Below, in pieces: positions 1 to 11,399 of a stretch of 64,000 bases of DNA. Each line of letters starts with the position of its first letter. Position 1 is the stretch's first letter. The DNA lies in contig NW_006763292.1 in NCBI RefSeq assembly GCF_000218685.1, positions 1,447,685 to 1,511,684 on the forward strand. Direction: 5' to 3'. Source of the DNA: Serpula lacrymans var. lacrymans S7.9. Lineage: Eukaryota; Basidiomycota; Agaricomycetes; Boletales; Serpulaceae. The translations under genes were made by a program, and so were the position numbers. The notes beneath the pieces are model-generated. The model did not search any database and was not told the origin of the DNA. It was given only the letters and a program-made list of their open reading frames with translations.

Positions 1-549
1 GTTCCACTTCATGTGGAATCATATCTTGTTTGCACTCAAATGGATGGGCAATTATCTCATCGACAAGCCATTCTGTCTTGTCTGGTTCACCAAAGTCGTA
101 AAAGGCTTTGGTGCCTCTTTCTGGGAACAATGAGTTATCATTTGGCTCGTGTTTTCTTAATAGCCCAGCATAAAATATTGGGTGTATCCACTCATCTTTG
201 AGCTCCTCAGGGAGCTTGAGGATGTTGTAAACTTCTCCGCATTTGTGCGGACAATATTGTACTGCCCAATATATTTGTGCAGTAGCTTCCATGCCCTACC
301 CTTGGGTAGGGATAAATACTCAGTGGAGAGGTAAACTAAGTCTCCAACCTTATACGTGTTTTCCTCTCTCCTGAGGGTATTGGCTTGGTGTGTCTGATTG
401 ACACGGCTAGCAATGATGGCATCATGTGCTATCAATAGATAGTTATTTGCTTGTAAGGCAAAGTCCTTGACACCAGGCATGATGTTCATGTCAGCTTTGA
501 GATTTTTGTTTAGACGAGGCAAATGCCCGTAGAGCTGCTTATATTTCAA
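1..549 (-). pseudogene. Ty3/Gypsy pol 3' end (integrase C-terminus and chromodomain), frameshifted
   Basis: This is the tail of a retrotransposon polyprotein read on the minus strand and running off the left edge. The stretch 549-240 encodes the C-terminal integrase region with the family pattern PGVKDFALQA, a conserved run about AHDAII and RVNQT, and the KVGDLVYLST/LPKGRAWKL segment that precedes the chromodomain in Ty3-like elements of basidiomycetes. Near position 235-240 the reading frame shifts; in another frame the protein continues as PEELKDEWIHPIFYAGLL and then WLVDEIIAH, which looks like the beginning of a chromodomain. Integration targeted through a chromodomain is known for this clade; here the frameshift and the missing upstream domains mark a dead copy. 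No LTR is visible inside the window. Confidence 0.8.
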
Positions 550-701
550 TTTGATTTCTCAGAGATTCTATATATCAAGTTCTTTTCTAATTTGTGCATC
601 CTTATTGCCAGATCTAAAATGTATGAATAAGTAAATGTGTTATATAGTACAAAAAGGACTTATGATAAATTTTATTGTGAGTCACAAAAGTTGAGCATTG
701 T

Positions 702-3398
702 TTAAAATAATTGAAGTGAAATTAGACTTATTATTTTGTCAGCATCTAGTGTTTTGCAAAATATTAAATGAACACTATATTATATGTTAGAGCCAATTTA
801 AAATAATATTAACATTTCACCAATCTGCAAATATAAATAAGAAGAAAAATCCATTTCTGTGTCAGTCAGTAATGGCCCAGTTTAGAGCATGGAATACTCA
901 CACAAATTCTGTAAAAGAAAAGAAATCAGTGATACAGTGGAAGAAGTGAAAGATTCTGGTATAATTCAAACTGCAAGAATATAGTCTGTTTCCCATCCTC
1001 ACCTCCTGTTAGAGCATCTCAAGCAAATACTGTCTCTTGTGATGAGTTTCCTTTTTCTGCTGTCCTGAAAAACATCACCAACTTGGTGTAAAAAAAAATA
1101 CAGTGTCCACTGGATTCAAAAATTAAGAGTGTGGATCCAAAGATGCTGATTGTGGATTTCAATCATGTGGGTGTGAAAGGAAATAAGCAAAAATGCAGAA
1201 GCAGATAAAGGGTCCTCTTAGTCTAAAGGTTGTATATCTGCATTATCATCCCATGGTACAGTCTGGACAAATCCCAGTGGGGGGCAGAATCACCCACTAT
1301 TCATGGGATCATTCTGGTACAGTCCAGGATCATTCCAGTTGAATCTCGACATATCCCTGCTGTGCCATGGGATCATCCCAGCAAGGGATGGGATTATTAT
1401 AGTTGGATTTGCATAAATCTGGGATTATTCCTGTTAAATCTGGAATTCCCCCACTATACCATAGGATCATCCCAGTATAGTCTAGACAAATCCCAACAGG
1501 AGACAGGATCATTCCCATTAAATCTGGACCTTTCCCATCATTCCTGTTGAATCTGGAAATTACCCCACTATATCATGAGATTATTCCAGTTAGATCTGGA
1601 CACCTCACCATACCAAATCCCAGCAAGGGATAGGATTATTCCTACTAAATCTGGAAATTTCCCAAATGTACATCATTCCAGTACAATCTGCATAAGTCAC
1701 AGCAGGGGACAGGATCATTCCCATTAAATCCAGACATATCCCCATCATACTATGGGATCATCCCTGTACAGTCTGGGATCATTCCCATTAAATCTGGACA
1801 TTTTCTGACCATATCATGGATCATCCTGGTACAGTCCAGGATCATTCCAGTTAAATCTGGATATACTATGGGATTATCTTAGTACACTTGATAATCCAAA
1901 TTCTCCTGCAGCTTTAGGTTTTTGTTGATGTCTTAATATCATAATTTGTGCAATAGTTGAATCAGGAATTCCCCACTGTGCCATGGGATCATCCATGTAT
2001 GGTGATGAAATGTCTGGATACAACTGGAATGATCCTATGGCATAGGGGGGATATGTCCAGATCCTACTCGAATAATCATGGTATCATCCCAGTCCAGTCC
2101 AAGATCATTCCATTTGAATCTGGAAATTTTTCTCCACCATCCTGTGGTATAATGGGGATATGTCCAGATTTAATGAGAATGATCCTGTCCCTTGCTGGGA
2201 TTTGGTATGGTGAGAATGTGTCCAGACCTAAATGGAATGATTCTATCCCTTTCTGAGACTGTCCAGGATTATTCTAGTTGGATCTGGACATATCCCCCCT
2301 ATGCCATAGGATCATTCCAATTGTACCAAGACATTTCCCCACCATATCATGGGATTATCCCCATGCAGTCTGAGATCATTCCAGTTGAATCTCAATGTTT
2401 CCACACCGTACCATAGCATCATTTCTATACAGTCTAAAATCATTCCAGTTGAATCTCAATTTTTCACCACCATACCATGGGATCATCCTCATACAGTCTG
2501 AGATCATTGCAGTTGAACCTGGACATTTCCCTGCCATACTATTGGATCATCACTGTACAGTCCAAGATTATTCCATTTGAATCTCAACGTTCCCCACCAT
2601 ACCATGGGATTAGCCCCATACAGTCTGACATCATTCCAGTTGAATTTGGACGTTTACCCACCATACTATGCCATGGATCATCCCCATACAGTCTGAGATC
2701 ATTGCAGTCAATTTTGGACATTTCCCCACCATATCATGGGATTATCCCCATACTGTTTCAGATTATTCTAGTTGATTTTGGACATTTCCCTGCCATATTA
2801 TTGGATCATTCCCATACAGTCTGAGATCATTCCAGTTGAATTTAAACATTTCCCCATTATTCCATGGAATTATCTCTATAGTCTGGGATCATTCCCATCA
2901 AATCTGGACATTTCCCTGTCATATCCTAGGATCATCCTGGTGCCACATTACCACAGTAAAGTCACTGAGGTGGTAAAGATGGAGCACCACGTCCACCTCC
3001 TGGTAAAGGTGGTGATAAATCCAAAGTTGAAATGAATGCTGATAGTCATCATGACAGTCAAAGGAGTCAGGATGGCTGACTACATCAGCCACATCAGATA
3101 CTGGAGCATCAGATATCCTATACCACTCTCTATTTCTATTCAGTCAAAAAAGAACTTAGATTCCAAGATGGCCAATCAGATTAGGGATGGATGGTATAAT
3201 AAATCTAAGTGAAACTCAGCCACTGCCTAAGAGGCTATAGAAGTGACTTTATTATTTATCTAAGTGAAACTACAATAAATGTTAGTTTTAGGTGATCTCT
3301 AATAAATGTAATGTAACATACCTCAGCCGCTGCCTAAGAGGCTATAGAAATGACTGAGGTATTCCGATACTAAACCCCCTACTACTTATAGTCGGAGG
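702..3398. repeat. Left arm, outer part, of a large inverted repeat
   Basis: This stretch matches, in reverse complement, the right arm ending at 36213. Anchors visible by eye include the outer end at about 702 against 36213, the non-repetitive block 1070-1250 against 35640-35840, and the block 2960-3398 with the words TTACCACAGTAAAGTCACTG and CCTAAGAGGCTATAG against 33700-34060. The left arm holds about 490 bases (roughly 1360-1840) of extra 21-bp repeats and a short block around 3065-3145 that the right arm lacks. No transposase is encoded. It is either one terminus of a giant inverted-repeat structure or one copy of a 2.7-kb non-autonomous element. Confidence 0.8.
1230..2960. repeat. Degenerate 21-22 bp palindromic minisatellite array
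   Basis: The region is built from units of about 21-22 bp that begin with the imperfect palindrome GGGATCATCCC (variants GGGATCATTCC, GGACATTTCCC) followed by nine or ten variable bases such as AGTTGAATCT or ATACAGTCT. Because the unit is a multiple of three with few stops, several spurious open frames run through it; I do not consider them genes. The same unit occurs in arrays at 3480-3630, 4900-5590, 6630-6790, 10865-11070, 34065-34300 and 35100-35680. Confidence 0.85.
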
Positions 3399-3406
3399 TG
3401 CTACTC

Positions 3407-6400
3407 CACTTCAGTCACCCCCAAAACATAAGCATTTAGCTTCAACTATCTGTGTAAATATATAAAGCTAAGAGCTTGTTTTTCCTGGTATCATCCCAAG
3501 TGCTCCAGCAAGGATGGGATCATCCCAGAAGTGGGATAATACCATCCTTCTGGGATTTTCCCATGGTATCAGACCATTTGTTATGGTGGGATAATCCCAG
3601 ACATTTGCCACATGTCACATGGTGTCAGGGGGGCTTTACTGCAAAAATAGTTCCTGCATAAATGTAGCCAACATCAATACATTATCAATAGTACTAATAG
3701 CCATGAAGCAGAATACAATACTACCTGCTTTCATCATTTATAACATATATACAAATTTCAAATGGTGTTTACTCTCAATTGAACCTTAATTTGTCCAGCT
3801 TCTAGTGTAATATCATATACTATAGATTGATGGAGGAGACTTTGACCAAAGGTTAGTGTAACTAATTGTGACATATAACCATTTACAAATTAACCTGATT
3901 TAATTCAGTTGATTAGGAGATAATTCAACCATATCTCTTTTCCTTAACTGACTATATAACTTTGTCATTCCTACTTATCATATAATTTACTGCATATCAC
4001 AAAGTAGATTTATCTACCCTGGATTTCTATCAATGTTACTTAAAATGGCTTATAGTCAAAGGAATACAAGATGTTTGACAATACCAAGCATATACATCTG
4101 CAGGATTACAATACCTCTCATTCAGGCTCATCCAACTTTAAATAATGTAACACTCTTGCAACCAGGCAAAGATATGTCACAAATCCATTTAATGTGCTGA
4201 TCCAAAAGATATGATATTTTTTTGAATTGTGCAGCTTTATCCAAGTGCCTGAACTGAAAAATGCACAAAGATACCAGTCCGAGTAAGTACTACATATTCA
4301 TTATCCTTCCCTCTGCTGCATCATTGTCAAAGGCAGAACATGTCTTGCATGAGACAAATTGCTGGCTCTTTGTGGCAGCCCAGCATCCACAAGCCAACAC
4401 CCATTTTATCCACTATATGTCCCCACGCATACAATTGATTATAAATTTTTGTGAAAACAAAAATGGCTGAAAGGTGTGCTCTGCATGCTTATGCAATTTC
4501 ATGTGACTTGGGATGAACCTACGTGAGGGCTACTCTGAATCACTGTCCCAGTTCAACCTTAGGTTCATCCAGGTCCTACCATAACATAATAGTTGGTTTA
4601 CAAACAAAATACTGCAACATGTAAAAAATGGAAACTGCTGGAAAAGGACAATAATATTTTAAGCTGCTGGGAACTTACCTATGATTATATGTTACAGAAT
4701 AACCTTAGTGCATTTCAGGAGTATTTTCCCCTGTCATGCTGAGTCACCAGCAGCCTAAGCATGCTATTCGATAATTCTGTTCCTGTTGTGGGATCTCCCT
4801 GTCCTATTCTGACTCAGGGTGATCTTGTCCCCTGCTTGGATTTGTCTGTGATGTAGTGAGATGATCCTATGTAATTTGGAGATTTTTCTAGATCAGATTG
4901 AACTGGAATAATCCCATCTCTTTCCAAGACTTTCCTTGGCTGGTTTGGGATGATGCTTTACCCTTCAGGCATTGGTCCATATCAAATTGTGATGATCCCA
5001 TCCCATTTGGTATTTGTCCACATTTAACTGGGATCATCCCCTTTTTTGCTGGGATTTTCCCAGATTGGTTTGAGATGACCCTATCCCCCCTTGGTATTTG
5101 TCCATGTTGAACTGAGATTTTCCCAGATTGATTTGGGATCATCCCATCCTCTTTTGGTATTTGTCCATGTTGAGCTGGGATCATCCCATCTCTGGCTGGG
5201 ATTTTCCCAGAGTAGATTGGGATCATCCCATCCTCTTTTGGTATCTGTCCATGTTGAGCTGGGATTGTCCCATCTCATTTGGTATTTGTGCATGTTTAAC
5301 TGGGATCATCCTATCTCTTGTTGGGATTTTCCCAGATTGGTTTGGGATCATCCCAGATTGGCTTGGGATTATCCCATCCTCTTGTGGTATTTGTCCACAT
5401 TGAGCTGGGATCATCCCATCCCTTTATGGTATTTGTCCATATTGAACTGGGATGATCCCACCCCCTTCTGGTATTTGTCCATGTGAGAAGTGGGTAACCC
5501 CATGTTACGTGGGGACATGTACAGATTTAACTGGGATGATCACACCCTATTTCAGGGATTTGTCCAGATCAGTGTGGGATGATCCTCAGTAAAAAAAATC
5601 AAAAGTTGGGCAATGTCAATGGTCAGAATCAGTTTTGAAGGAAATTACCTGAGTTCTACATATTGCCATAAAAATGATAATCCAAAAAGAGTGGTGTGAG
5701 ACAGCATCACTATCATATGAGAGACAGAAAATGTTGGCAGAAACCTTACTTGGCATGAAAAAATATTTTCCGGATTCATTTCAATTTCTCAAGAATCTAA
5801 AAAAAGAATACCTTTACAGCACTCAGATTCTTTGTGGACTTAGATACTGTACTATACACAGTCAGCATATAGGCACCAGTCACCCCTTAGACCTTCAGCT
5901 GGTAGCTCCCAGAAATGGCACAACTCAAGGTATTAAATACCTAAGCAGTGCCTAATTAATCCTCACACTCAAGTCATCTAGTGTAGGAGTATCAAAATGG
6001 AGATCTTGTGTATTATACTGTACATAGCAAGCATCCCCCTCTCCCCATAGACCTTCAGCCAGCAGCCCCCAGGAACCACTCTCAGAGAATGTACAATATA
6101 AGGTATCAAATACCTTGGTAGTGCCACAAAAGTGGTAAATTCATGTTTTTGCAAGAACATGACTTTATGTTTCTTTTTACTATGTTTTACTTTCTACAAG
6201 GTCAGGATTTTCCTCACAGAATATGCCAGATCTAGTGTAAATCTAATATTCGATGTCCTTCTGCAGATTACTTTGTTGTCACAGCATTTGTGTTGTGTTT
6301 CCTAGTTTTTACTTCAGTTAAGGGTATAATAAACCTTGCAAAAAAGCAGAACTCACATATCACATCTATCAGCAAGGACAACAGCATCTTTCTAGTGTAT

Positions 6401-6869
6401 GGTTCCTGCAATTGATTATATCTAGAAATTGATAATGTTCCACATTTAAAAAAAAGGGAATGCTTCTCCCCAAATTTGCAGTAAGCTACAATGAGGAACT
6501 TGTAACTCATATATTTCAAAATAGTCTTGATTATATTGGGCTAAAGTACCATTATTCAGGTGGAAAAGACTGGAAATATCTTCACTAGTTGGCCCAGCAT
6601 TCTCACATGTTAGTATTAGCACCAATCCCCCTGATACCATGTGACATGTGACAGGTTATTGGGATTATCCCATCTGAGGGATAATCCCACTATGGTACAT
6701 GGTCTGATACCATGGGAAAATCCCAGAAGGGTGGTATTATTCCGCTTCTGGGATGATCCCATCCTTGCTGGAGCACTTGGGATGATACCAGGAAAAACAA
6801 GCTCTTAGCTTTATACATTTACACAGATAGTTGAAGCTAAATGCTTATGTTTTGGGGGTGACTGAAGTG
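3407..6869. mobile_element. Non-autonomous hAT-like TIR element with 8-bp target duplication
   Basis: The element starts CACTTCAGTCACCCCC and ends with the exact reverse complement GGGGGTGACTGAAGTG. It is flanked by the direct repeat TGCTACTC at 3399-3406 and 6870-6877. The terminal inverted repeats extend about 225-240 bp inward (3407-3632 and 6629-6869). The opposite arm of the large inverted repeat carries a single uninterrupted copy of this site at 33684-33691, so the insertion is proven by an empty site. An 8-bp duplication and CA...TG ends fit the hAT superfamily, although P-like elements also make 8 bp. The 3.46-kb interior has no recognisable transposase; it holds AT-rich DNA, a 21-bp repeat array (4900-5590) and short meaningless open frames. 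Confidence 0.85.
4800..5590. repeat. 21-bp minisatellite inside the hAT-like element
   Basis: On the minus strand the array reads as near-perfect 21-bp units, each GGGATGATCCCA, GGGAAAATCCCA or GGACAAATACCA followed by nine variable bases. All three minus-strand frames are largely open and give heptad peptides, for example G-(M/Q/K)-I-P-x-x-x between 5226 and 4888. The unit length equals two turns of B-DNA. I regard the open frames as by-products of the period, not as proteins. Confidence 0.85.
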
Positions 6870-6877
6870 TGCTACTC

Positions 6878-6985
6878 GCTACAGTATAATGACTTCTAGG
6901 AGTACAATGGTGACTCCATGGAGTGGTGGCTATGCTCCATGGAGAACAATGGCTGCTTTAGCAGAGACCAGGTTTATCAGGTTTT
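6878..6985. repeat. Left arm, middle segment
   Basis: After the right target duplication of the hAT-like element the sequence resumes similarity to the right arm (GCTACAGTATAATGAC, then AACAATGGCTGCTTTAGCAG), matching 33615-33683 in reverse complement. The left copy has a short extra piece around 6905-6945. Similarity stops at about 6985, where a Copia fragment begins, and resumes at 11214. Confidence 0.75.
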
Positions 6986-7733
6986 GTCACTCCCACTTGA
7001 GTGCAACCATAGTCCCATAGCTTTAGAGAATTCCCAGTGTTTTTTGTGAGTGAGGGGTTTAGTGAGAATGTCGGCAACCATATCTCCTGTAGGAACATAT
7101 CTGATTACTGCCTCTCCCTTTGATACTAAGTCATCTCAGATAAAATGATGTTTCTGTTGAGTATGTTTTGTGCGAGCATAGAACTGCGGATCTCGTGTAA
7201 GAATGATAGCTGCTTGATTGTCACAGTGCAATGTTGTAGGTCCATTTTGAGCATGTCTCATTTCTTCAAGGAATGTCTGAAGCCATGCAAGGCGTTAACC
7301 AGCATTGCTCAATCCAATGTACTCTGACTCTATGGAGGATAAAGTGACCATGCTTTGTCTTTTTATTGTCCAGGAGATTGCTCCTCAGATGGTGATAAAG
7401 ACAAAGCCTGATGTTGATTGAGATGTGTCTGGGTCTCCAGACCAATCCGCATCCGAATATCCATAGAATTCCAAGTATTTATTTTGCTTCTCCAAGGTCC
7501 CGCATTTTGAATATGGATTCAAGTTTGGCTTTTGTGATTTCCATGAATTTTTGGGATGAAGCTCCTAGGAGGAGGTCATCTACATAGACAACAACAAAGC
7601 ATATTTATTTGTTGTCCCAGAATACATAGAGACATATTTCTGCATCTAGTCCTGTGAAACCAAGCTTCTGGAGCTTGCAATCAAAGGTTTGTTCCATGTA
7701 CGACCAGCTTGTTTTAATCTGATGGATCTCGGA

Positions 7734-8526
7734 CATCAGGAAAAATGGGGGTAGCTATATAGAGCTCTATAGCACTATAAGTACTTATAAAGCTATTATA
7801 GTGGTCAAACTTGCTATAGAACCTCTGCCATCTATAGAGCCTCATTTAGCTCTATAAATGCTCTTATAGATGTTGATGTTGGAAATTATTGTGTGGCTGA
7901 TAAAAAAAATTAACACAGACAGGATTTGAACTTTCAACCTGTAACTCAGCTTTTGGGTGATTAAGCAACCTATAGTCACACATCACATTTATCCACTACA
8001 CCATGAGAGCTTATAAAATGTATCATACAGGTGTTATATATTGACCTTTTATGGACTTAGATTATTTTTTACTCATTCTCACTACTTATATTTGGATAAA
8101 TCATTATTCTTATTTTGTGAGTATCAGGGATACAAACTACTATTTCACTAATACAGGCTGCATAATTAATTAATACTGTATGATTTATTAGTCCTTTTAA
8201 GCACCTTGAACTATATTATAACTATGACCTTTACAGCTATAGGAGCTATGTAGGCTGCTATAGGCTATAAGAGCACTTATAGTGCCTTGCCTATAATAAT
8301 ATATTTAACTCCAAACACTTCTGGTCTCTTTCTATTATTGAACAAGTTTATTAGATTAATCCAGAGTTTGAGGGAATTATAGATACTTCTCCCCTTGGTT
8401 AAGATTTTGCCTACTGCTATGCTATAAGAGCTATAAAAGCTATGATTGCACTGATAGTACTATAGTTTCTATGAATGCATTTATATATATCGGTGGTGGC
8501 TATATAGCAACAGGTTTTTCCTGATG
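7734..8526 (-). mobile_element. 793-bp TIR element, copy 1 (CATCAGGAAAAA ends)
   Basis: The element starts CATCAGGAAAAA and ends TTTTTCCTGATG. It interrupts the Copia reverse transcriptase between the GYCWRL segment and the residues before YVDD. A full-length inverted copy lies at 34305-35098 and an internal copy at 56337-56870. Subterminal regions are crowded with CTATAG/AGCTATAG words, as expected for binding sites of an unknown transposase. It encodes no protein but contains a tRNA-like unit. Target duplications are not clear. Confidence 0.85.
7912..8010 (-). ncRNA. tRNA-derived Pol III unit in TIR element copy 1
   Basis: On the minus strand the segment starts GCTCTCATGGTGTAGTGGAT, which contains an A-box-like GGTGTAGTGGAT, and carries a B-box-like AGTTCAAATCC, followed by eight T residues (complement of 7902-7909), the classic Pol III stop. 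The about 99-nt length suggests a tRNA with an intron or insertion; the T-arm is altered, so it is unlikely to work as a tRNA. Confidence 0.6.
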
Positions 8527-10859
8527 TCTTCAACCTCCAGCAGTATCCAGGTTGGATAGGTACGCCCACTGAAGGAAGCATGTACAGTTCTTCTTCAAGT
8601 TCTCCATTGAGATAAGCTGTGGATACATCCATTTGATCAAGTTCAAGGTTGTACTTTGCTGCCAGGGCTAGAATAATTCAGATTGACTCCAAGTTTGCAA
8701 CCAGAGCAAAAACTTCCTGGCAATTAATCTCCTCCCTTTGAGTAAAACCTTGTGCAACAATCCGGAGTTTGTATTTCTCGACATTTCTGTTTTGACTAAA
8801 CTTAATCCGGAACACAGGTTTTGATGTGATAGGTTTTACTCCCTTTGAAAGTGGGTTAGTGTCATATATTGCATTAATATTGAGACTTAGGAGCTCCTCT
8901 TCCAAGGCAGACTTCCATAATTCTCTATCCGGACGTGATAAGGCTTCCTATAGTGTCCCTGGAAGGTCTGTGTTAGATAGACCAGTACTTGCTATTCCAG
9001 CAAAGAATGTCTCCTCTGTATCAGATATTTCTTCATGAACCTCAGGAGTGTTAGGTTTCTCCATGGAGTTGTCATGCTGCTCTTTTCAAGACTGTTCCTC
9101 ATCTAGAGTCCTTTGATAATCTCGGTTTTTGTCTGCAGGACAAGTCTGGCGACTGCTTTTGCTTACTCCTGGGACTTCAGCAGGCATGACTGCTCTTTTA
9201 GGAACTTGTGCAGGTACTCCAGGGAGTAGACACATTTGTGTGTGTGTTGCCCCACTCACTCCTGAAGGTGTTGAATATCTCCTTGAAAGGTGTTGTATGC
9301 CTTCCAGAAGCTGATCCAATAGACAGGCTGTCTAGCCGTATCCGGACTTTTTCCACATCAGCTGGCTGTATGTTGAGAAGCTGTCCTCCCACTGACTGTG
9401 ACTCTACTTTGGGTTTCCGTTCTGAATATGGACAGTGTTCTGGTCTTGGTTGTAGAGACTGTTGTGGAGGGTGTCTTAGCTGATCAGGTGCTCCCACTGC
9501 TCTCGGAACGTCTCCACGGAGGTATTGCCCCACTGCTCTCGGAACATCTTCATGATGATATGGGGTCCTGATGCTGGGCTGCGTGCTGTGATATATGCAG
9601 CTGTTTGCATGGCATCTACCCAGAATGACCTTGGGAGCTTGGAATCATGGTGCATAGTGGTTGCTAATGTAGCCAATGTCTGATTCATGCGTTCTGCAAT
9701 GCCATTTTGTTCCGGAGTATCTGCAGCTGTAGTTTCTTGTATGACACCATCTCCTCAGAGTTGATTTTTTAATGCATTGTCAGTATATTCTCCTCCCCCA
9801 TTGCTCTAGAGGAATTCTGTGTACGGTGGAGTGAAGTTTTCTTCTCCCAAATGAGTCCAGAAGAATGTTTGGACATCTTCTTTCCATTGCTTGTATTGTT
9901 CCAGTGTTTCACTTTTGTGTTTTAGGAAATATATCCATGGAAATTTGGAAAAATCATCTACAATAATAATCCAGTACCGAAAACCCTCCCTGGAGGTTGG
10001 TTTGACTGATCCTCCAACATCTGTGTGCACAATTTGTATGGGGCGCTTGGCTCAGTTTCCTTCAGTGGACTTGAAAGGTAATTCCCCCATCTTTTCTAAA
10101 GCACAAAGCACAAGGTTCACAGAACTCCGGGGTTCCGGTAAAGGTGTCTATTTCCTGGAGCTGTCCTTTTGTAACCATCCATTGCAAGCAGTCCATTCCA
10201 ATCTGTCCCATTCTCCTGTGCAATGCATTTACATCTACTGCTACAAAAGCTGACTCCGGGTTGATTTTGGGTTTTGCTTGGATGTGATAGAGTCCTCGCT
10301 TGTGTGAGGCAGTGAGGAAAAGTTCCTTCTTTTTCTGAACTTCACAAGTATTTGACCCTGCTGGAAAAAGTGTTGATAACCCCACTTCAGACAATTTGTG
10401 GACAGAGACGGGTGCTAAAGTGAAGTTTGGCACAAGTAAGACATTTGACAGTGCAATATTGTAGTCTTTTTTGCCAACAGTTGCTTGTAGGATTACTGTT
10501 CCAATGTCAATGGCATTTACAGAGGATTTAGAACATGGTGGGAGGCAGGTGGAAGTGTAGTGAGGGCTTTGAGTACAGTGGATAGAGGTATGACTGATCA
10601 TTGCATTCCCTTCTTTTTCCAGTTCTATGGCAATCCATGCATCAGTACTTAGGAGTCCACACAGTCCACACAATCTGCATTGCAGATACTTAGCATCCAC
10701 ATTTTTGGACACCTCAAGTCTGCACTTTTCAGACTTTGGACCTGTTAGATGAAGGAGCTAATTTAGCATTCCATGCACATGCATGCCTCCATATGGACTC
10801 TAGAGCATCAGGATTGTCCATGGATCAACAATACCTTCCTTTTATGGATTGTAGGAGCT

Positions 10860-11213
10860 ATTCCTCATGATATGAGACAGGATCATTCCAGTACAATTTG
10901 GATAAATCCCAGTGGGGGATAAGATCATTTGTGTTAAATCTAGACAGTCACAGTAGGGAACGGGATCATTCCCATTAAATCCAAACATATCCCCACTATA
11001 CTATGGAATCATCCCTGCACAGTCTAGGATCATTCCCATTAAATCTGGACATTTCCTCACCATACCATGACTACATCAGCCACATCATGTACTGGAGCAT
11101 CAGATGTCCTATGCCACTCTCTATTCAATGGAAAAACGACTTAGATTCCAAGATAGTCCAATCAGACACCACCTACAGATAGTGCCAGATTGGGATTGAG
11201 GATAGATGGTGTA
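10860..11213. repeat. Internally deleted partial copy of the arm repeat
   Basis: This segment joins sequence like 1560-1810 (21-bp units) directly to sequence like 3080-3215 (CATCAGCCACATCA, AACGACTTAGATTCCAAGAT). It is therefore a third, shortened copy of the arm family lying between the Copia fragment and the resumed left arm. Confidence 0.7.
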
Positions 11214-11356
11214 GTTATCATCTCTTCCAGAAAGGTCTTACACTGCAAGACAGACAAGACAATCTAGTAATTTTGAGCCTCACAAGAACCGAGGGCCTTC
11301 ATGTACGTTAGCCACAGGACCAAGTTAGCACACTTCCATGCTAACATTTTTTGGTG
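11214..11356. repeat. Left arm, inner end
   Basis: The sequence from GTTATCATCTCTTCC to ATTTTTTGGTG matches the reverse complement of 33452-33605. Beyond 11356 and 33452 the two sides diverge, so this is where the inverted arms end internally. Confidence 0.7.
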
Positions 11357-11399
11357 AAAATGTTACAGAATAATTTTGTAGATCTACATTTCTAATTAC

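Larger units (their letters stand above)
6988..10850 (-). pseudogene. Decayed Ty1/Copia gag-pol fragment
   Basis: Read from right to left on the minus strand the order is gag end and protease region (about 10850-10450), GAG-pre-integrase with LHRRMGQIGMDCL and CEPCALC (10200-10080), integrase core with HTDVGG and DDFSKFPWIYFLKHKSE (10030-9890) and SNGGGEY (about 9800), the integrase end (9690-9590), reverse transcriptase N-terminal part with VEKYKLRIVAQGFTQRE (8850-8690) and DVSTAYLNGELEEELYM (8635-8575), the YVDDLLLGAS active site near 7590-7565, and RNase H with PTTLHCDNQAAIILTRDPQF near 7240-7185. Numerous stops and frameshifts break it, and a 793-bp TIR element sits inside the reverse transcriptase. 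I see no LTRs at its ends. It separates two segments of the left inverted arm, so it arrived after that arm. Confidence 0.85.

Noticed and set aside
1230..2824. Open frames such as 1230-1550 and 2477-2824 with repeated SPPYHGIIP-like peptides
   Set aside because: They arise from the 21-bp period of the minisatellite and appear on both strands and in several frames; no start context or domain supports a gene.
4888..5590. CRISPR-like regular array
   Set aside because: The repeats are 21 bp with no unique spacers of constant length between conserved direct repeats, and the DNA is eukaryotic.
9086..9533. Overlapping open frames on both strands at 9086-9533
   Set aside because: This is the linker region between integrase and reverse transcriptase of the decayed Copia; the plus-strand frames are shadows.
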